The notes: generated from the sequence alone by a model not told the origin. Positions 43,883 to 56,759 are shown, counted from the first letter of the stretch. The stretch: DNA of 64,000 nt from Synchiropus splendidus (GCF_027744825.2 NC_071338.1:27651501-27715500), one strand, 5' to 3'. A program made the numbers and translations.

Positions 43883-46800
43883 TCAGCTCCTCTCTTCAGC
43901 GTTCTCACATTTCTCCTCCTGCTCTTCCTCCTCCTCCTCCTCGTCCGGCAGCTCCACCTGACTCAAATCTTCCAAGTCGCAGACACTTGATTCCTGCTTG
44001 AGACATGAAAAAACATCTTTAACAAACCACGACGACTCGAAAAGACAGTGAACTCACCTGTGATTCTGAGAAACGATCTTCATCTGAGTTCCTAAACCCC
44101 TCTGGAGCTTCCATCAGAATTTCCAAACCGCCGCCGTCCCCTTCCTCCTGCTCCTCATCGTCACTGCACAGTAAGAAACAGGCTTCAGTTGAGATTCTTC
44201 ATTTAATTTAGTCGTGTTTGGCCGCAGGCCCCGGGAGGTCGAGGTGTCTACCACCCTCATGATGCTACAGATCAGCTGCTTCTGACCATTATATCGCTAA
44301 CGTCAGCGCAACACTTCGCATGGTGAGCTTCTTCCACTCGGTCAACTTCATTAACAGAGTGGTCGCCACCTTGCACCACGTGCCCCCTGCTGGCCAGAGC
44401 GAGTACTGAACGAATGGGACCAATGGCAGAGTGGAAGCTTTTGTCCACTAAAACCTGAAGTCAACAGTAAAGACGAGGTTATGTGGTGAGATGGACAGTG
44501 GATTCTAGACTCACCAAGTCTTCACCAAGTTCATGATGAGTATCCTACAACTGCGTCGCTGATACTTTATCTTCTGGAAGCTTGTAGAATCTGTCCACGT
44601 GTGTGTCCACCGTGAATGCAGCCACACACTCCACTCACCATGTCAAACAGGATGATTCACCACTTCACACGCAGGACTTCACTTCTGAACAACCTGACAC
44701 TGCGTGCTGTGAGCCTGCATTGTCTCTGATCACATGATCAGAGATGAGATCCTCCAGATATTCTTAGCATTTCTGATTGGTCAAGCCTCTCATGTGATCG
44801 GAGCCAAGTGCTAACTGAAGGCTCCAGCACTTTTTATAGCTCTCTTTCATTTCTACTACAATTTCCTGGAGGCGGTGTGAATGTTTGCTTCAACCTACTG
44901 ACACTTTCACCAGAGAAAACAACTGAACTGCCTTTGTATTGCTCTGCTCAAGAGTGGCCCACATGAACAGGTATAGTGATGCGCTGAGATACAGTGCTTC
45001 CGTGACGATACATAATAGTGGAGCCATACGACAGTGTTAGTATGCAGTTGGAACTTATTACTTACTTAAGCTTGGAAAACCATTAAAAAAGTGAAGGTTT
45101 ACGGTGTTGAACCTTTGAAACCCAAACTCGATGTTTAGCTCTGCTAGACGTGAAACCTTCCCAAGACTGAGGTAAAGACACACAGGGTTTAAAGATTTGT
45201 GATGACTGACCTTTCTGCACAGAAGAACTTCTTCACGTTCTCCTCCTCTTCCATGTTCTCTATTTGGCTTTGGTCTTTGATGAGCTCCTCCTCTTCCTGC
45301 TCCTCCTTCACCTCTTCTTCATTCACTGTTGTGTCTTTCTCTTCTGGCTCATCTTCCTGTTTCTCCTCTTCTTCTGTGTCTTCCTCTTTGTCCTCCTCGT
45401 CGACCTGTTTCATTTCTTCTTCCTTTTTCTCCTCCTCATCGTCATCATTTTCCTGTGCTTCGTCTTCTTCCTCTTTCTCCTCCTCTTCGTCATTGTCCTC
45501 CAAATCAGAGCAGTTGAGAAAGTCGAAACTTTCCAGCGCCGTCTCCACTTCCTGAATGAAGCTGGTGGACGTGGGAAAGGGAACCTGCAGAGAAGACTTT
45601 ATTTATTGCATCGGAAAAGGACGACCGGTTTTCAATGAGCGCTAACCGTTTCATCTGGAGGTTTTAATTCCTGTTGAGATGATTCAGGCCCCTCTGCTGT
45701 CACCGTGTTCCCGCTCTCAGCCGCGGTCAGTTTAGCCTCACAGGGTTCGGCTGGTCCGGTTCCACTGTCCGGTCCATCTGCTCCCTCCTCCAATGACGCA
45801 GGAGCAGCAGGTAAAACCTCGGAGCTGGAGCAGCTCAGCTCTGAGGTTTCAGAAAGGTCAGCTGACTGGACCGACGCTCTGTCCGTCGCGCCGTGTTCTG
45901 GACTTCTCTCTCGCACTTGGCTGCATGAAGTCTGCAGATGTCCATTTGGCACGGCGTCTATCTGAGAGAGCGGCTCGCTGACCTCCGACTCATCCTCCTC
46001 CTGGTTAGAAGACAGCGACGGCGTGGAGGCGCTGGACTTCCTGGGTGTGGATGACAGCTGAGTCGTGCTCAGAGTGGCTTGCAGCAGGTTCGAGGCCGAC
46101 AGTCTTTGGGCCGGGTGAGCGAGCGCCGGACTGGAGGAGTCGTCGGAAGACTCAGAGGAGTTGGACCAGACGGTGCCGTTGTCAAGTTCACCCTGGCGCT
46201 TCAGCAGGGACTGAAGAAGAAAAGCGGAAATGTGAGATCACACACACAACAAACACTCCTGAAAATATCTAGGAGGCAAACACGGTTTTTCCTAAACAGA
46301 CGGACACAGAAATAATGAGTCGAATTTGGAGGACCAGCAGGGGAAGCAAGGCGATGCTCACTGTTTCATTTAAACTCCAGCTACAGCAGAAGCTTTGGAT
46401 CTTAGCCAGACTAAAAGATGCCTCACCTGAAATCCCACTACCTTCTAAGCACTGAAGGTCATACAGTGTGATGAAAAGTCTGATCGGTTAGGTTCGATGT
46501 ACTTTATTTATTTATCTGTTTATTTATATCCCACACCACTATACAGTGGAGGAATTTTCTGCTCAGTTTTGGACACATTCTGTTCTCTGTTGACCTTGAT
46601 GCTGACAATGTTGAGGGCTGACAAGTTGAAACTGTTAAGAGTTTAGTTTTTCTTGTAGATAATAAACAAAATTTGTATTTTTTCGTGTCTTTATAATGTC
46701 ACCTCACCTCAAAACAGAACAAGATTTTTTCATTTTTCAGGACAATATTTGAGACACTGTCAAACTTGGCCACAACTAACCCCGGAACCAGGAGTTGGAC

Positions 46801-49800
46801 ACATAACACTGATGCTTTTATACCATCAGAAGTCCAACCAGACCTTGAACAGAGCACGTCATCACGGAGTGAGACTGCAGAGAACTGCTATTGACTGTTT
46901 CACGTCGTCCTCTGGTCCGGTTTTGAACCGTGAAGAGGAGAGCAACTAGTTATCGGCAGTGCAGCCTGATCCATATCAGCTCTCTCCATCGCTCATGAAC
47001 CAGAGGGCACAAAGGCCGTCTAGTTTCATGCTGGGAATGGTGACCTCATATCTCGAGGTGCAGGATCCCCCTCTCCATCAACCAGCCATTTTTCAGGATT
47101 GGCAAATCCATGACTCAAATCCAGTTCATAAAAATCAGTTCACAACTTGAAACACAACTAACAAAAGTTGGATTCAGTTGGAGCCCGCACCATGTAAACA
47201 GGCTGTGATCTTACGGTCTCAAAACATTCTTGAATAGTTGTCATTTGACTTGACCAATCTGACAAGCAGTTCTGCATCATACCTGACCCTAGTCGCCCTG
47301 TGTAACATAGGTCCCATCAAGAACATCCAGACTACTGAGACACCACATGTTGGGATCAGGGAAATCCACAGTTCACTTTGCTACATCTACGTTTACACAC
47401 CAACAGTAAACCCAGTGAGCGGCGGCGCTGAGCGACGTCTGGTTGCGCGATGTTTGACCGTCCTTGCTCTGCGGGTCTGCCTTCTCCTGCCACGATCCTC
47501 GCTAACTGAGGGAGAGGAGACTGGACCGCTACTCCACCACGATCAGACAACTACAGGGCCCGCAGCTGCGTTCGTACATGCTGCTGGTGTCGCACATGCT
47601 CCGACCACCGTCGCTCTCCGTCAGTTGCACGCGGCTGCCGTTGGACATGCCGCTACCGCAACCGCGAGAGCGGACACGCACGCTTCTGCGCACATTCTCA
47701 CATACTTCGGTGCTACCGCTACACACAAAGCAGCTGGGCAGCAGCTGAAACACAACCAGCCAGCGAAACCAGAGAAAGCAGATTGATCAGTGCACATCAT
47801 GGATTTGTTGCTGCACGTGTTGTAACTATTGATACTGTTTTATCACGTTAAACACGACACATTTTATCATTTAAATGTGATAAATTCGAAAGTGAATTGA
47901 AATGAACTTAGCATGAAATCTACTTAAATAATAAAATGACTGTCACTCACATAAAACACCTGCTCTCGCATGGACGGAGTGTCAGGAGGACTCTGATTGG
48001 ACAGCAGACGTTTGGAAACTGTACTGGTGGACGATGTCTGATCGTCTTTGTCGAACGGACTGCGAAAGAGAAAACACTTTAGAAAACTGAAAAGTTCCTT
48101 GATGGAGCAGCTAGAACTCACCTCCAGGTAACTTCTAAGTTCAGCTTCACGGTTCCGAGGTCGTTGATGTCCACAGCCAGGGTTTGGGGAAGTGGGCAGA
48201 AGAGGTCAAGCATCTCGCAGGACACGCTGCCCACCACCACGTGATTGGCCAAGCTCTTCAACTCTGTCACCTGAATGTGAATGAGGGACAGCGTCAAGTC
48301 CAGGTAACTTTGTGAGAGTCACTGCCATGGTCAAGGCTTCTCAGGGTCATGTTCTAGAGACCTTATTATGGCACTGCTCATGTGAGGAATAACACACATT
48401 TCTGAGTCACCCTGTTATTAGTTTTCTATTGGTGCTAAGATTTTAAAACAGCATGTACGCTGTGAGGTAACTTCCAATTTACTCGTTGATAATAGTTAGT
48501 TAATCTAGGGGCAGTGATATAGGGACGCAACTGGTTTAACGTTGTTTTATAAAACCCATATTTAGCCAAGAATAATCTCCACCCCTGAACACCAGATGCA
48601 GACCTAGAAATAGCCAAAAAATACAGTAATTTTTGGACAATATAGGGCACCAGAATATAAGCCTCACACACTAAATTTAAGACAGAAAGTAGATCTTGTT
48701 CATACATAAGTCACACCTGTCCATAAGCCGCTGGTGCAGTGGTGCTGTCTGCACCGAAGAAAGGTCAGTGTTGCTTAAAAATGCATGAGGATCACTTCTA
48801 AACTAGCTTTGAAAACAGGCTCCAGTGTGGAGACTGACTCATAAAACAAGCTGGGCAGTGTTCTGAACCTGAATCATGAACTCCTCACATCTTTAATTAC
48901 ATGAAAGCGCTCAAAATGCAGTTTTCGCCTGCGTATCTAACGTTCCGACACCACAGCCACTGCTTCTCGTCTCCGCTCCTCCAGCAGATCCGATCTGTTG
49001 GCGGAGCGGCAAACACGCGGGCGGAAACAGCGTATTTTGAGCTCTTTCAGGTCAATAAAAGGCCTGTGATTTCATCGGTGTGATGTGATGTGGCTCAATA
49101 TTTTGGCACCACACTCTTTAGCCTGCAAAAACCCATATATTAGCATCGTGGAATAAGCCGCAGTTTTCAGTTTTCAAGTAGCATCTTATAGTCTGGGAAA
49201 TGACAGTATTTCTGTAAGTAGCAATGCAGAAATAAGAGGTCACAAATGTCTGGTTTCTTCACCTTGATTGAAAGTAGCTCTGTGACCAGAGGCAGGAAGA
49301 TGTACTCCTCACTGTCCCAGACCTGCTTGTTGCTGACCTCTACGCGACCCCGTAGCCTCCAGCGTTGTCGCCCATAACGCATCAACACCTACCCAAGAAG
49401 GAGAACATTGTCAGATAGTGGACGCTGGAGGAGGTTGTGACGGGCATTGTTTTGTTTTAGATATACTTCTCACCTCATACTGGTCCCCAGCACAGAGACG
49501 TGCAAACCCCGCGAGCCCTGAGGAGTGAGGCGCGGAGGATGAGAAGAGATCGACAGCAGGAGCGTATCATAGGTCGGCCACTCACCCTTCATCTTCACGT
49601 GAAACTCTCCCATATGGCTTTCTAACTCACTTTCCAGTGAGCACATGTGCTGCACAAACAAACACAAGACTTTAGTTCCATTGCAGAAACATCAGTAGAC
49701 ATTTGAAATGCACTTGGTCCCATAACTGTGTTGAGGTCTTTGTGAACTGAAGAATTTAGTATTGTTTAATCACACACAGCTTTAATCCTATTACGCCATC

Positions 49801-52062
49801 AAATTTCCAGAGAGTCCATGCTTGTGTTTACCTCGGTACATTCTCTGTAACCTTTGTTTGCTTCACTCAGACTCTCTCTGGCCTCTCTGCTGCCGGTAGC
49901 TGAGTTAAACGCCGCCACCATTTTACTGGCTCCGTCTCGCACCCGTCGCTGTATGCAGTACGCATCATACAGCTCTTCCACCTGGGGGATGACAGTCAGA
50001 GCAGGGATTTAAAAGAAATCATTTATCTGCAACCACTTTATCCCAGCTAGCCAGAGTCATGGGAGGGGGCCTGCCCAGTGTCTCCCACCTTTGGGGGGTA
50101 ACAAAACTTCAGAACTGAGCAAGAGTTCATGTCTCAACAACGCCGTAAAAACAAGCCTTTATTGTTATTTCAAATTTAGAAACAGAGTGAGTTTGGGGTC
50201 TTTTATTAACTCTTTCATTGACACGGCAAGAATATGTGGAAGTTGCCAAATGTGGGAAGTTATTTTTTATCTAGCAGCTGTTTACACAACATTCCAGTCA
50301 TTTTAAATGGAAATGTGAAGTGATGACTCAAAATGAAATTCACTACACTATTAACTGCACACACGCTGTCTTTGAGGGGACATTACAAACTGTCTTAAAA
50401 AACACTTTCACTTTCCTATAGTCCATATTGGGTAATTTTTTCAAAAACAAATGTCAAATTGATAAACCTGATCAGTTAAAATTGAATTTAAAGACAAAAA
50501 AATTTTTAGCATCAAAAAAATGTAATTCCCTGAAAACATGACAAGAAAATTTACACACCTAAATATATTTATACACACCAACACTATGACATTTCTGTTT
50601 TATACATTTCAGTATATTTCATTCAGTAACCCTTGCAAATACTAACTCAGTTATCTACCAACTGCATCAATACTGTGAGTTAACAACTTAACAACCTTAA
50701 ATTTGAACTCGATATTAGGACTTAATACGAATGCAGCATGTGTGATCAAGCCACCTTGCTGAGGTGGAACTCCAGGCGTCGCATGAACCGCTCGATGGCT
50801 TTCACTTGCTGTAAGAGAAAACATTTTTCAAATTCTACCACAAGTGTGAGGAGGAGACACGTCAGGTGAGACGGATACTCACCTTGTCCTGCTCGTACAA
50901 AGAGCCCTGCGGACCAAAACCAAGCAACAATTAGCATCACAAACTGTCAAATCAACATCCGGAACGGTGAGGAAAACGATGCGACCGGATGTTGAAGCAG
51001 AACTGGTTTGACAAGTCCAACTCACCAGACGACCATTCCTCTTGTTTTCTCTGATCTGTTGACCCAAACTGTCCAGCTCCAGCTGATGGACCTGCAGGTA
51101 CGACCTGACGACACACATCACACTTGACTGTTCAACTCTAATATACACAGGTTCAAGTTTTCCTTTTACCCTCCCAAGACCATTTAGATTAACATTTTTC
51201 TTGATGATTCCTTGTTTTCTATTTTTGTATTTTGCTTTTATCTATTCACCAACACAACTCATATTCATCTTTTCAATATTTTTTTTCCCTTAAAATCTTA
51301 CAAAACATTTTTGTAGTTGATCTGCATTCATTTTCTAGTTATCTATTGTATTTTTTAGTGTTTAGTAAGTTTTAAAAGTTCAGTTTTCTAAATATTGTGG
51401 GTTTTCTGAGATGAGAGTGATTCAGTATTTTATTCCCCATATTATATCCACATTTGAATATCTAAAAGAAATAGAAACAATTATTGACTCACTTAATGTT
51501 ATTGTCCTTTCAAGGTACCACTCTTGGTGCATTCTTTCCAAAAACATTATTACTGTCATTTTCAATACTTTTCAAAACATGATTTTGACATGGTTCTGTT
51601 ACACTTCATGCTGTAATTCATCTAATTGTGTGAGTTAGTTCTTAAATAGATGGATTTGAACAATAATAATGATCATACTTTTATCCTTCTTTTTTCAGCA
51701 CATTCATGGTTTAATGCCTGTAATTTAACGTCAGGCAAAGCTCAACAGCAAAGGAAAAACAACTAATTCAGAGCAGAAAATAAGCTCCAAATATTTATAG
51801 CAATCGTAAAACGTGGTATCCACACCGGCAGCTTTACATCTTTTTATTGAGTTTTCTTGTCGGCATTTCAAACTCCTTAAGTAACTTCCACTTGTTGACT
51901 TAGTTAAATGAAGTGGTAATTGTCTAGTTAATGTTGCCACAACACCACAGTTCACCGGCTGTTTACTCACTGTAAGCCCCTGCGTAAGGCGGCGTACACC
52001 TCGTCCAGCCGCTCGGGCTGAGGGGTTTTAGCGGGGGGCAGTTTGGTGGAGCCTGTGAACAT
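43883..52062 (-). CDS. ripor1: RIPOR-family Rho regulator with acidic C-terminal tail (probably RIPOR1/FAM65A)
   Basis: RIPOR proteins bind Rho GTPases and control cell polarity and Golgi positioning. Exons in transcript order: 52062-51971, 51104-51026, 50906-50883, 50808-50755, 49981-49832, 49649-49586, 49517-49474, 49388-49263, 48270-48122, 48059-47951, 46210-45647, 45584-45211, 44163-44058, 43996-43883. Sum 2049 nt, 682 residues. The N terminus is the RIPOR signature: [71 protein letters not shown], then [15 protein letters not shown] and a beta-rich segment. A Ser/Thr-rich linker (about 298-485) follows. From about residue 510 the chain is overwhelmingly Glu/Asp up to the TGA. RIPOR1 of mammals is about twice as long and has a helical-repeat C-terminal half that is absent here. 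Paralogue assigned from adjacency to ctcf. A 5' non-coding exon lies upstream, probably near 57 kb. Confidence 0.82.
44380..44393 (-). promoter_or_regulatory. Predicted CTCF-binding motif in a ripor1 intron
   Basis: Reverse complement CCAGCAGGGGGCAC matches the CTCF core at 14 of 14 positions, within TGGCCAGCAGGGGGCAC. Located between ripor1 coding exons 12 and 13. Confidence 0.65.
47410..47790. other. Unexplained GC-rich island inside ripor1 intron 10
   Basis: A GC- and CpG-rich block in otherwise AT-rich intron. It is open for over 100 codons on the plus strand and for 74 codons on the minus strand. The minus strand has a plausible acceptor (TTTGTGTGTAG), but joining it to exon 10 gives a stop at the second codon, so it is not a ripor1 exon. 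I recognise no family in either frame. It could be a promoter-like island or a piece of a mobile element. Confidence 0.4.
48621..49209. mobile_element. Terminal-inverted-repeat DNA element (about 590 bp)
   Basis: In ripor1 intron 8. The left end ATACAGTAATTTTTGGAC..ATA and the right end, in reverse complement ATACTGTCATTTCCCAGACTATA, form imperfect inverted repeats with possible TA duplication. Inner parts carry the TAAGCCGC/GCGGCTTA motifs of a repeat seen in many fish. A related fragment seems to end near 14790 in ccpg1 (AGTAGCATCTTATAGTC). No transposase ORF, so non-autonomous. Confidence 0.65.
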
Positions 52063-54306
52063 CCTGCTTCCTTACAAGGCACGTTCCTCTTGGATCAAAC
52101 AGTGCTGCGGCACAAAGATACTGATCATTCCAGCTCCGGTCGCCTCAACACAAAAGAGACAAACACGCTGCTCACCTGCCGACTGGAGAGACCCAGTCAC
52201 TACTGAAGCATGTCTGGAGAGTCCACTGTCGCATTGAGGCCTCCACAAGCCAAAGGACATGTCCTGTAATTTAGACAGACATTAGCGACGGCTCACATCA
52301 CCGTACCTGGCGATGACATATCATCACTGAAGATTATAGAGTACGGAAGAGCATGCAACATTGTTTTTGCTGAGCGTCTTGTTAGCAGCGACCACATCGC
52401 AGCTCGGCCTGCCTCTCCTCCTGTCCTCCTCCCTCCCTCCCTCCTTCCTTCCTTCCACATCCAACAGCCCAGAGCAGGAAGTCTCATGGCCGACTACACA
52501 GGAAACTCTACACAGACCCAAGAAGAATATCAAACGATCCATGAGTGTGAAAGATTGTTGCCAGCTCAGAGTGGGGCAGAGTGATATGGACCACAGCAGG
52601 GTCATGCCTGAGCTAGAAGGGAGATTAGCGTCTTAACCTGCTGTAAATCTGTCGAGCGACAGCCTAACACACATTAACACTGGATGGATCTGTGAATGAA
52701 CACACACACACAGCGAACAACAGGTGGTGTGACATTTACATTTTCACCTAGCAGTTGCTTTTATCCCAAGCAAAAACTGAGTTGAATGTTTACAGACAAA
52801 GAAGCAACAGGCTGCTGCAAGTATTAGCCACGTGTGTGTTCTTTTACTGCTATTAATCTACCACCCAACTGGATAATAATAGTCACTTTATTCCCACTAA
52901 CTTAGTTTAAAAACAGCAATCTTTTCAGTCAGGTCTTAAATTGTGAGGTGTGTTGAACAGTACAGGGGTCTCAGTCACACTTGACTTAATATGTTGTAAA
53001 AACCTAGAGAAGTCGTCATTTACCATAGAGGCTAAAACACTACCTGTCGACTCAGTTAAGAACTGACATTGTGACTGCAACGAAGGACTGTTTTGGTAGG
53101 GACTGGCCACAGACTATCTTAATGGCATCTACGGGTTGATAGACGGTGCTCAAGCACCATCCCTTTTTCTGTTTGGTCCCTTCTTGAACTGAATTTTTTT
53201 ATTTATTCATTCTTAGATTCTTGAGAAGTTACTTCCTCATCGGTTCCATGCATTAAATATAGAAGTGTTAAACTGTAACCGGCAACCTTTCGCTTCCTAG
53301 CAACAAGGCTGGGTTGTTATTACGAGTCACACTTCCCTACAAATCGACCAAAACTACAGATAATGTAGGGCCACTATACGCTCAACTCAGAAATGTAAGC
53401 TCTGTTATGATCAGTGTTATATCTCTGTCTTCAACAGATATAGGTACCAACTGAAGGAAGAGTTTCTGGGAGCCCTTTGTTGTCAATTATGCAGATAATG
53501 TAGTTTCTCACAGCTGCCATAGAGAGGCCCTAAAACATGTGGTAGAGTTCACGGTCATGGTGTCATTTCATATATACAACTGCAAAACACCTTCTGGCCA
53601 AATAGTCGTTGGCAAAAAGCTGTTATCCTTGTTAGCTCAGTAGTAAGGTCTGCAGTAATCAAGTTTGTCATGTTTTCAAGAGGAAAGTAAAGGTGGAGAT
53701 GCTTTGCAGCTGTCTACGGTGAACCTTTTCTCCAGGTCAGTCTGGGCATTAGCTAAAACACGGTTGGTTACCTTCAGGGGCAAGACTTCTTATGGAGAAG
53801 TTGTGAGAAAAAGCTGCCAAAATTGTGAGTCTTTTTAGTATTTTACTAGACGTCAAAGCCAGCCACGCTTGCTCCTCTCCTGACAGATAATAATAAGGAA
53901 AAGAATGGATCGTGGAAACAGGTGTTCTCAGTAGTTCATTATGTAAGTGTTTCTATGGGAGCTCCACATGGATAACAAGGGGCAAAAGCAGACCTGCATT
54001 ATGTCCTGATCTGAGTTAAACTCATCTAATCTAATAAGCACATTGGCTGGATTAACAGGAGGTGGTCGGTGTGAGAACATGGCAAAGTGCCTTTCCAAAT
54101 AAATCCCACCAACACGGCTCACCCTTTGCCAAACACATGTGCAGCAGATCACAGCTAGAAACAACAACGTCGTCCTCACTCACATACACACTCAGACCCA
54201 CACCAGCAGATAGTTATGAATACTCCGTCAGATGTGAGTGGATCCCTTCCCCTATGTTAGCTTCTATTAGCTGGATTCATGCCTGCCATGTAAACAAAGA
54301 CAACAC
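52063..54306 (-). other. ripor1 upstream region/first intron
   Basis: Upstream of the ripor1 start exon I see a CT-rich (CCCT/CCTT)n run at about 52429-52456 but no coding exon with family resemblance on either strand. The next recognisable feature is a hAT element beginning at 54307. Confidence 0.4.
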
Positions 54307-55284
54307 TAGTGATGGGTCCAGCGACACTGAGGCGTCGATGCGTGCGCCGAGCTTCCAGGGCAAACCCCGTGTCGGTGCGCGTACCGCTTTAAGAAAGTCA
54401 CGTGACCGCCACCGGAACCGTGTCGACACAGCGGTCCCGCGCCAAACTGTGTTTATAAGGAATCGCATCTGTCAACAGGACACGTTGCACGTACGGAAGA
54501 CCCGCTCTTATACTGGAAGTCTATGGAGGCAACGTTCCCTCACTGTAGATAATTTGTGAAATTATAATATTAAGTCATTTAGTCTACACCCGAGCATGTG
54601 AGTAGTTCCAGTTGTGAGAGCGAATCAGAGCTCAGAATGTTAGAGGCGGGATTTTCGTAGGTTGTCAATCAAGAGACCCGGCTCGGTAGCATGCATGTAT
54701 GTGTTCGAAACTCACGGAGTAAAAAGAACAAAACTGAACCGTCGTCTTGGTGTGGTTCTTCACTTCGCAACGACACATTCAAGAACGGACAGTTTTACAC
54801 TCACCTATTTATATTGGCCACACAGGTGTTGTGCACACCGGCCTCTTCAGTGCCTTGTGAGAGGATCTTCTCAAAGGCGGGGGAAATTGCCTCAAAAAAA
54901 AAAAAAGAAATAGACTGAACAACAAAACGCTGGAGAAACTAATTTTTTTGAATAAAAATCTTTAATTACAATGAGTCCATTGTCATTCACAACACTTTTA
55001 CTTCGGCATTCAGACAGATGTTCACTTAATTTATCAACTGCGTCTCGAATATCAAAGATTTTTTTAAAAATGAAATTACGTATATGTAAAAATAATGTGA
55101 ATGCAAATGCCTAATCAATGGAATTGGATAAAATTGGTTTGACAGATCAGTGTCAGATGACCCTGTCAAATGTTTCCTGCAAGTCCACCAGGTGTCAGTA
55201 TTCAGCAACACAGTGTCAACACAGTGTCAATACAGTGTGTCACTGTGTCGAAACGATACAGGATGCCTCATCTACCCATCACTA
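54307..55284 (+). mobile_element. hAT transposon derivative with perfect 8-bp target duplication
   Basis: Flanked by GACAACAC on both sides (54299-54306 and 55285-55292), an exact 8-bp duplication as hAT transposases make. The ends are TAGTGATGGGT and, inverted, ACCCATCACTA. The right subterminal region has tandem CAGTGTCAA-type repeats. The plus strand at about 54830-54960 still encodes the hAT dimerisation motif (SVPCERIFSKAGEI) followed, across an A-run, by the RNRL..LEKLIFLNKN-like end. The rest of the transposase is missing, so this 978-bp copy is an internally deleted derivative. Confidence 0.9.
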
Positions 55285-55292
55285 GACAACAC

Positions 55293-56750
55293 TGTTTGAT
55301 CACCTCACAAGACCACTGTGTGTTTGTCACTGCCACAAGGGCCACGCGTCACAGAACCAAAGCAGAGGAAACTATTACACAGCTGTAATCGGAATGAAAG
55401 ACAGTCTAGAATACAAATTTAATTGGTGAGCTGTCACTTTTGACCAGCCATGGCACAACGTCCCTTCACTGTTGGCCACATCTTTTGGAGGAGCCTAAAA
55501 AGTAACTGTATTTATTGTTGATGTGCTGTGAGCGGTGAAGGTACCGACTTAAAAGAATTTTAAAGGACAAATTCAAGTAATTACACTGTTCCATAACCAT
55601 GCACCTCCCTGACTTCCAGTCATCAGAGGTTGATAAAAATAATGACCTCAGAAGTAGAAGGGAAGAAGAAGGTGGACACACATCACATCCAGAACGAGAT
55701 GAAGTCTGTGTGCACCCTGAACACACTGTTCAACTAACTATAAATATGCTGGAGCGTTAAGAGCATTTCTTTCCACAAGAACATGAGTCCAAGTGTTGAG
55801 GAATATATGATCTAAGTTCGGTGTGAGTGAACTGGACAAGCCTGTAGCTATAAGACTGGACGTACACTTTATGTATCGATTATTCATTTAGAAGTGTTCA
55901 GCAGAGTAGATACAGAGGCACTTCCGTTCTCTATGTGATGATAGTCAACGTACTCAACAGACCCTCTGCATTAAAGGTGCAGAAGGTCTTCAAACAAATT
56001 GAGAGTTTTACACATAGGAACACAACATGGCAGAACACTACTATACACAGCAATGGCACATGGATGCGAACCGTACAAGGGCCCAGGGTACTGGACAGCA
56101 CACTCATTTTGCATCTCATCCATTGGCCTGAGATATAACATTGCATTGCATTGAGTCCACAAAAATTGTTGAGGGATTGCAGGGTGTAATATCAGGAACG
56201 TTGAAGCGTGTTTACAAAAGACTGTTTGACTTTAAACAGGTACACAACTCCTGATGTGACACACACACGTATTTCTTTACTTGGGATATGCCCTTCATTT
56301 CGTTTTAAGAGGCTCATAACGTGCAATACAATGTGTTCTATTCATTACCTCCAACACAAGTGAAGATGAATGCAACCAGATTCCCAAAGAATCAGCTCAG
56401 GCTCAGTATTTCGGCTAGTAAAATGGATGAAACGGATGCACTTCACAGTCGCAGTGTTTGTTTTTATACAACTCATAAATAGGCTGATGAGCTCTGGCAG
56501 GAATCTTGACAGGAAAACTGTACGAGAATAAATGTCATGCCTCCAGAAATGTGACCAACCAGAAGGCACATGAGCCAAATCTTGTTTTCAGGAAGTGTCC
56601 ACTCTTAAGCAACAAACATAACTACTTGCATTTTGGAGTTCGCCGTGGAACAATGCTGTTCTAGTTAGTTATCTAAGATGTTTATGATTGTTTGTAACAC
56701 TTCAGCAATGACTGCAAGGGACTATTTTTCCTTCAAACTACAGCACAACT
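55293..56750. other. No recognisable gene
   Basis: AT-rich with only short, unrelated ORFs. I see no RNA gene, repeat family or coding exon that I can support. Probably part of the first intron or upstream region of ripor1. Confidence 0.4.
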
Positions 56751-56759
56751 AGAGCAGTG

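Noticed and set aside
45199..45555. Plus-strand serine-rich ORF of 118 codons, and a Leu/Phe-rich ORF overlapping it
   Set aside because: They are antisense reads of the Glu-rich exon 12 of ripor1; GAG/GAA repeats give Ser/Leu/Phe runs on the other strand.
47238..47786. Plus-strand ORF of 182 codons in a ripor1 intron
   Set aside because: No recognisable domain and composition follows the GC-rich island; kept as an island with unknown role, not as a protein.
54062..54559. 165-codon plus-strand ORF crossing the hAT left end
   Set aside because: It spans the target duplication and the transposon terminus, so it is a chance fusion of host and element DNA.
55185..55198. CTCF-like CCACCAGGTGTCAG (13 of 14)
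   Set aside because: It lies inside the hAT element end and lacks the conserved GGC core, so I did not call it a site.
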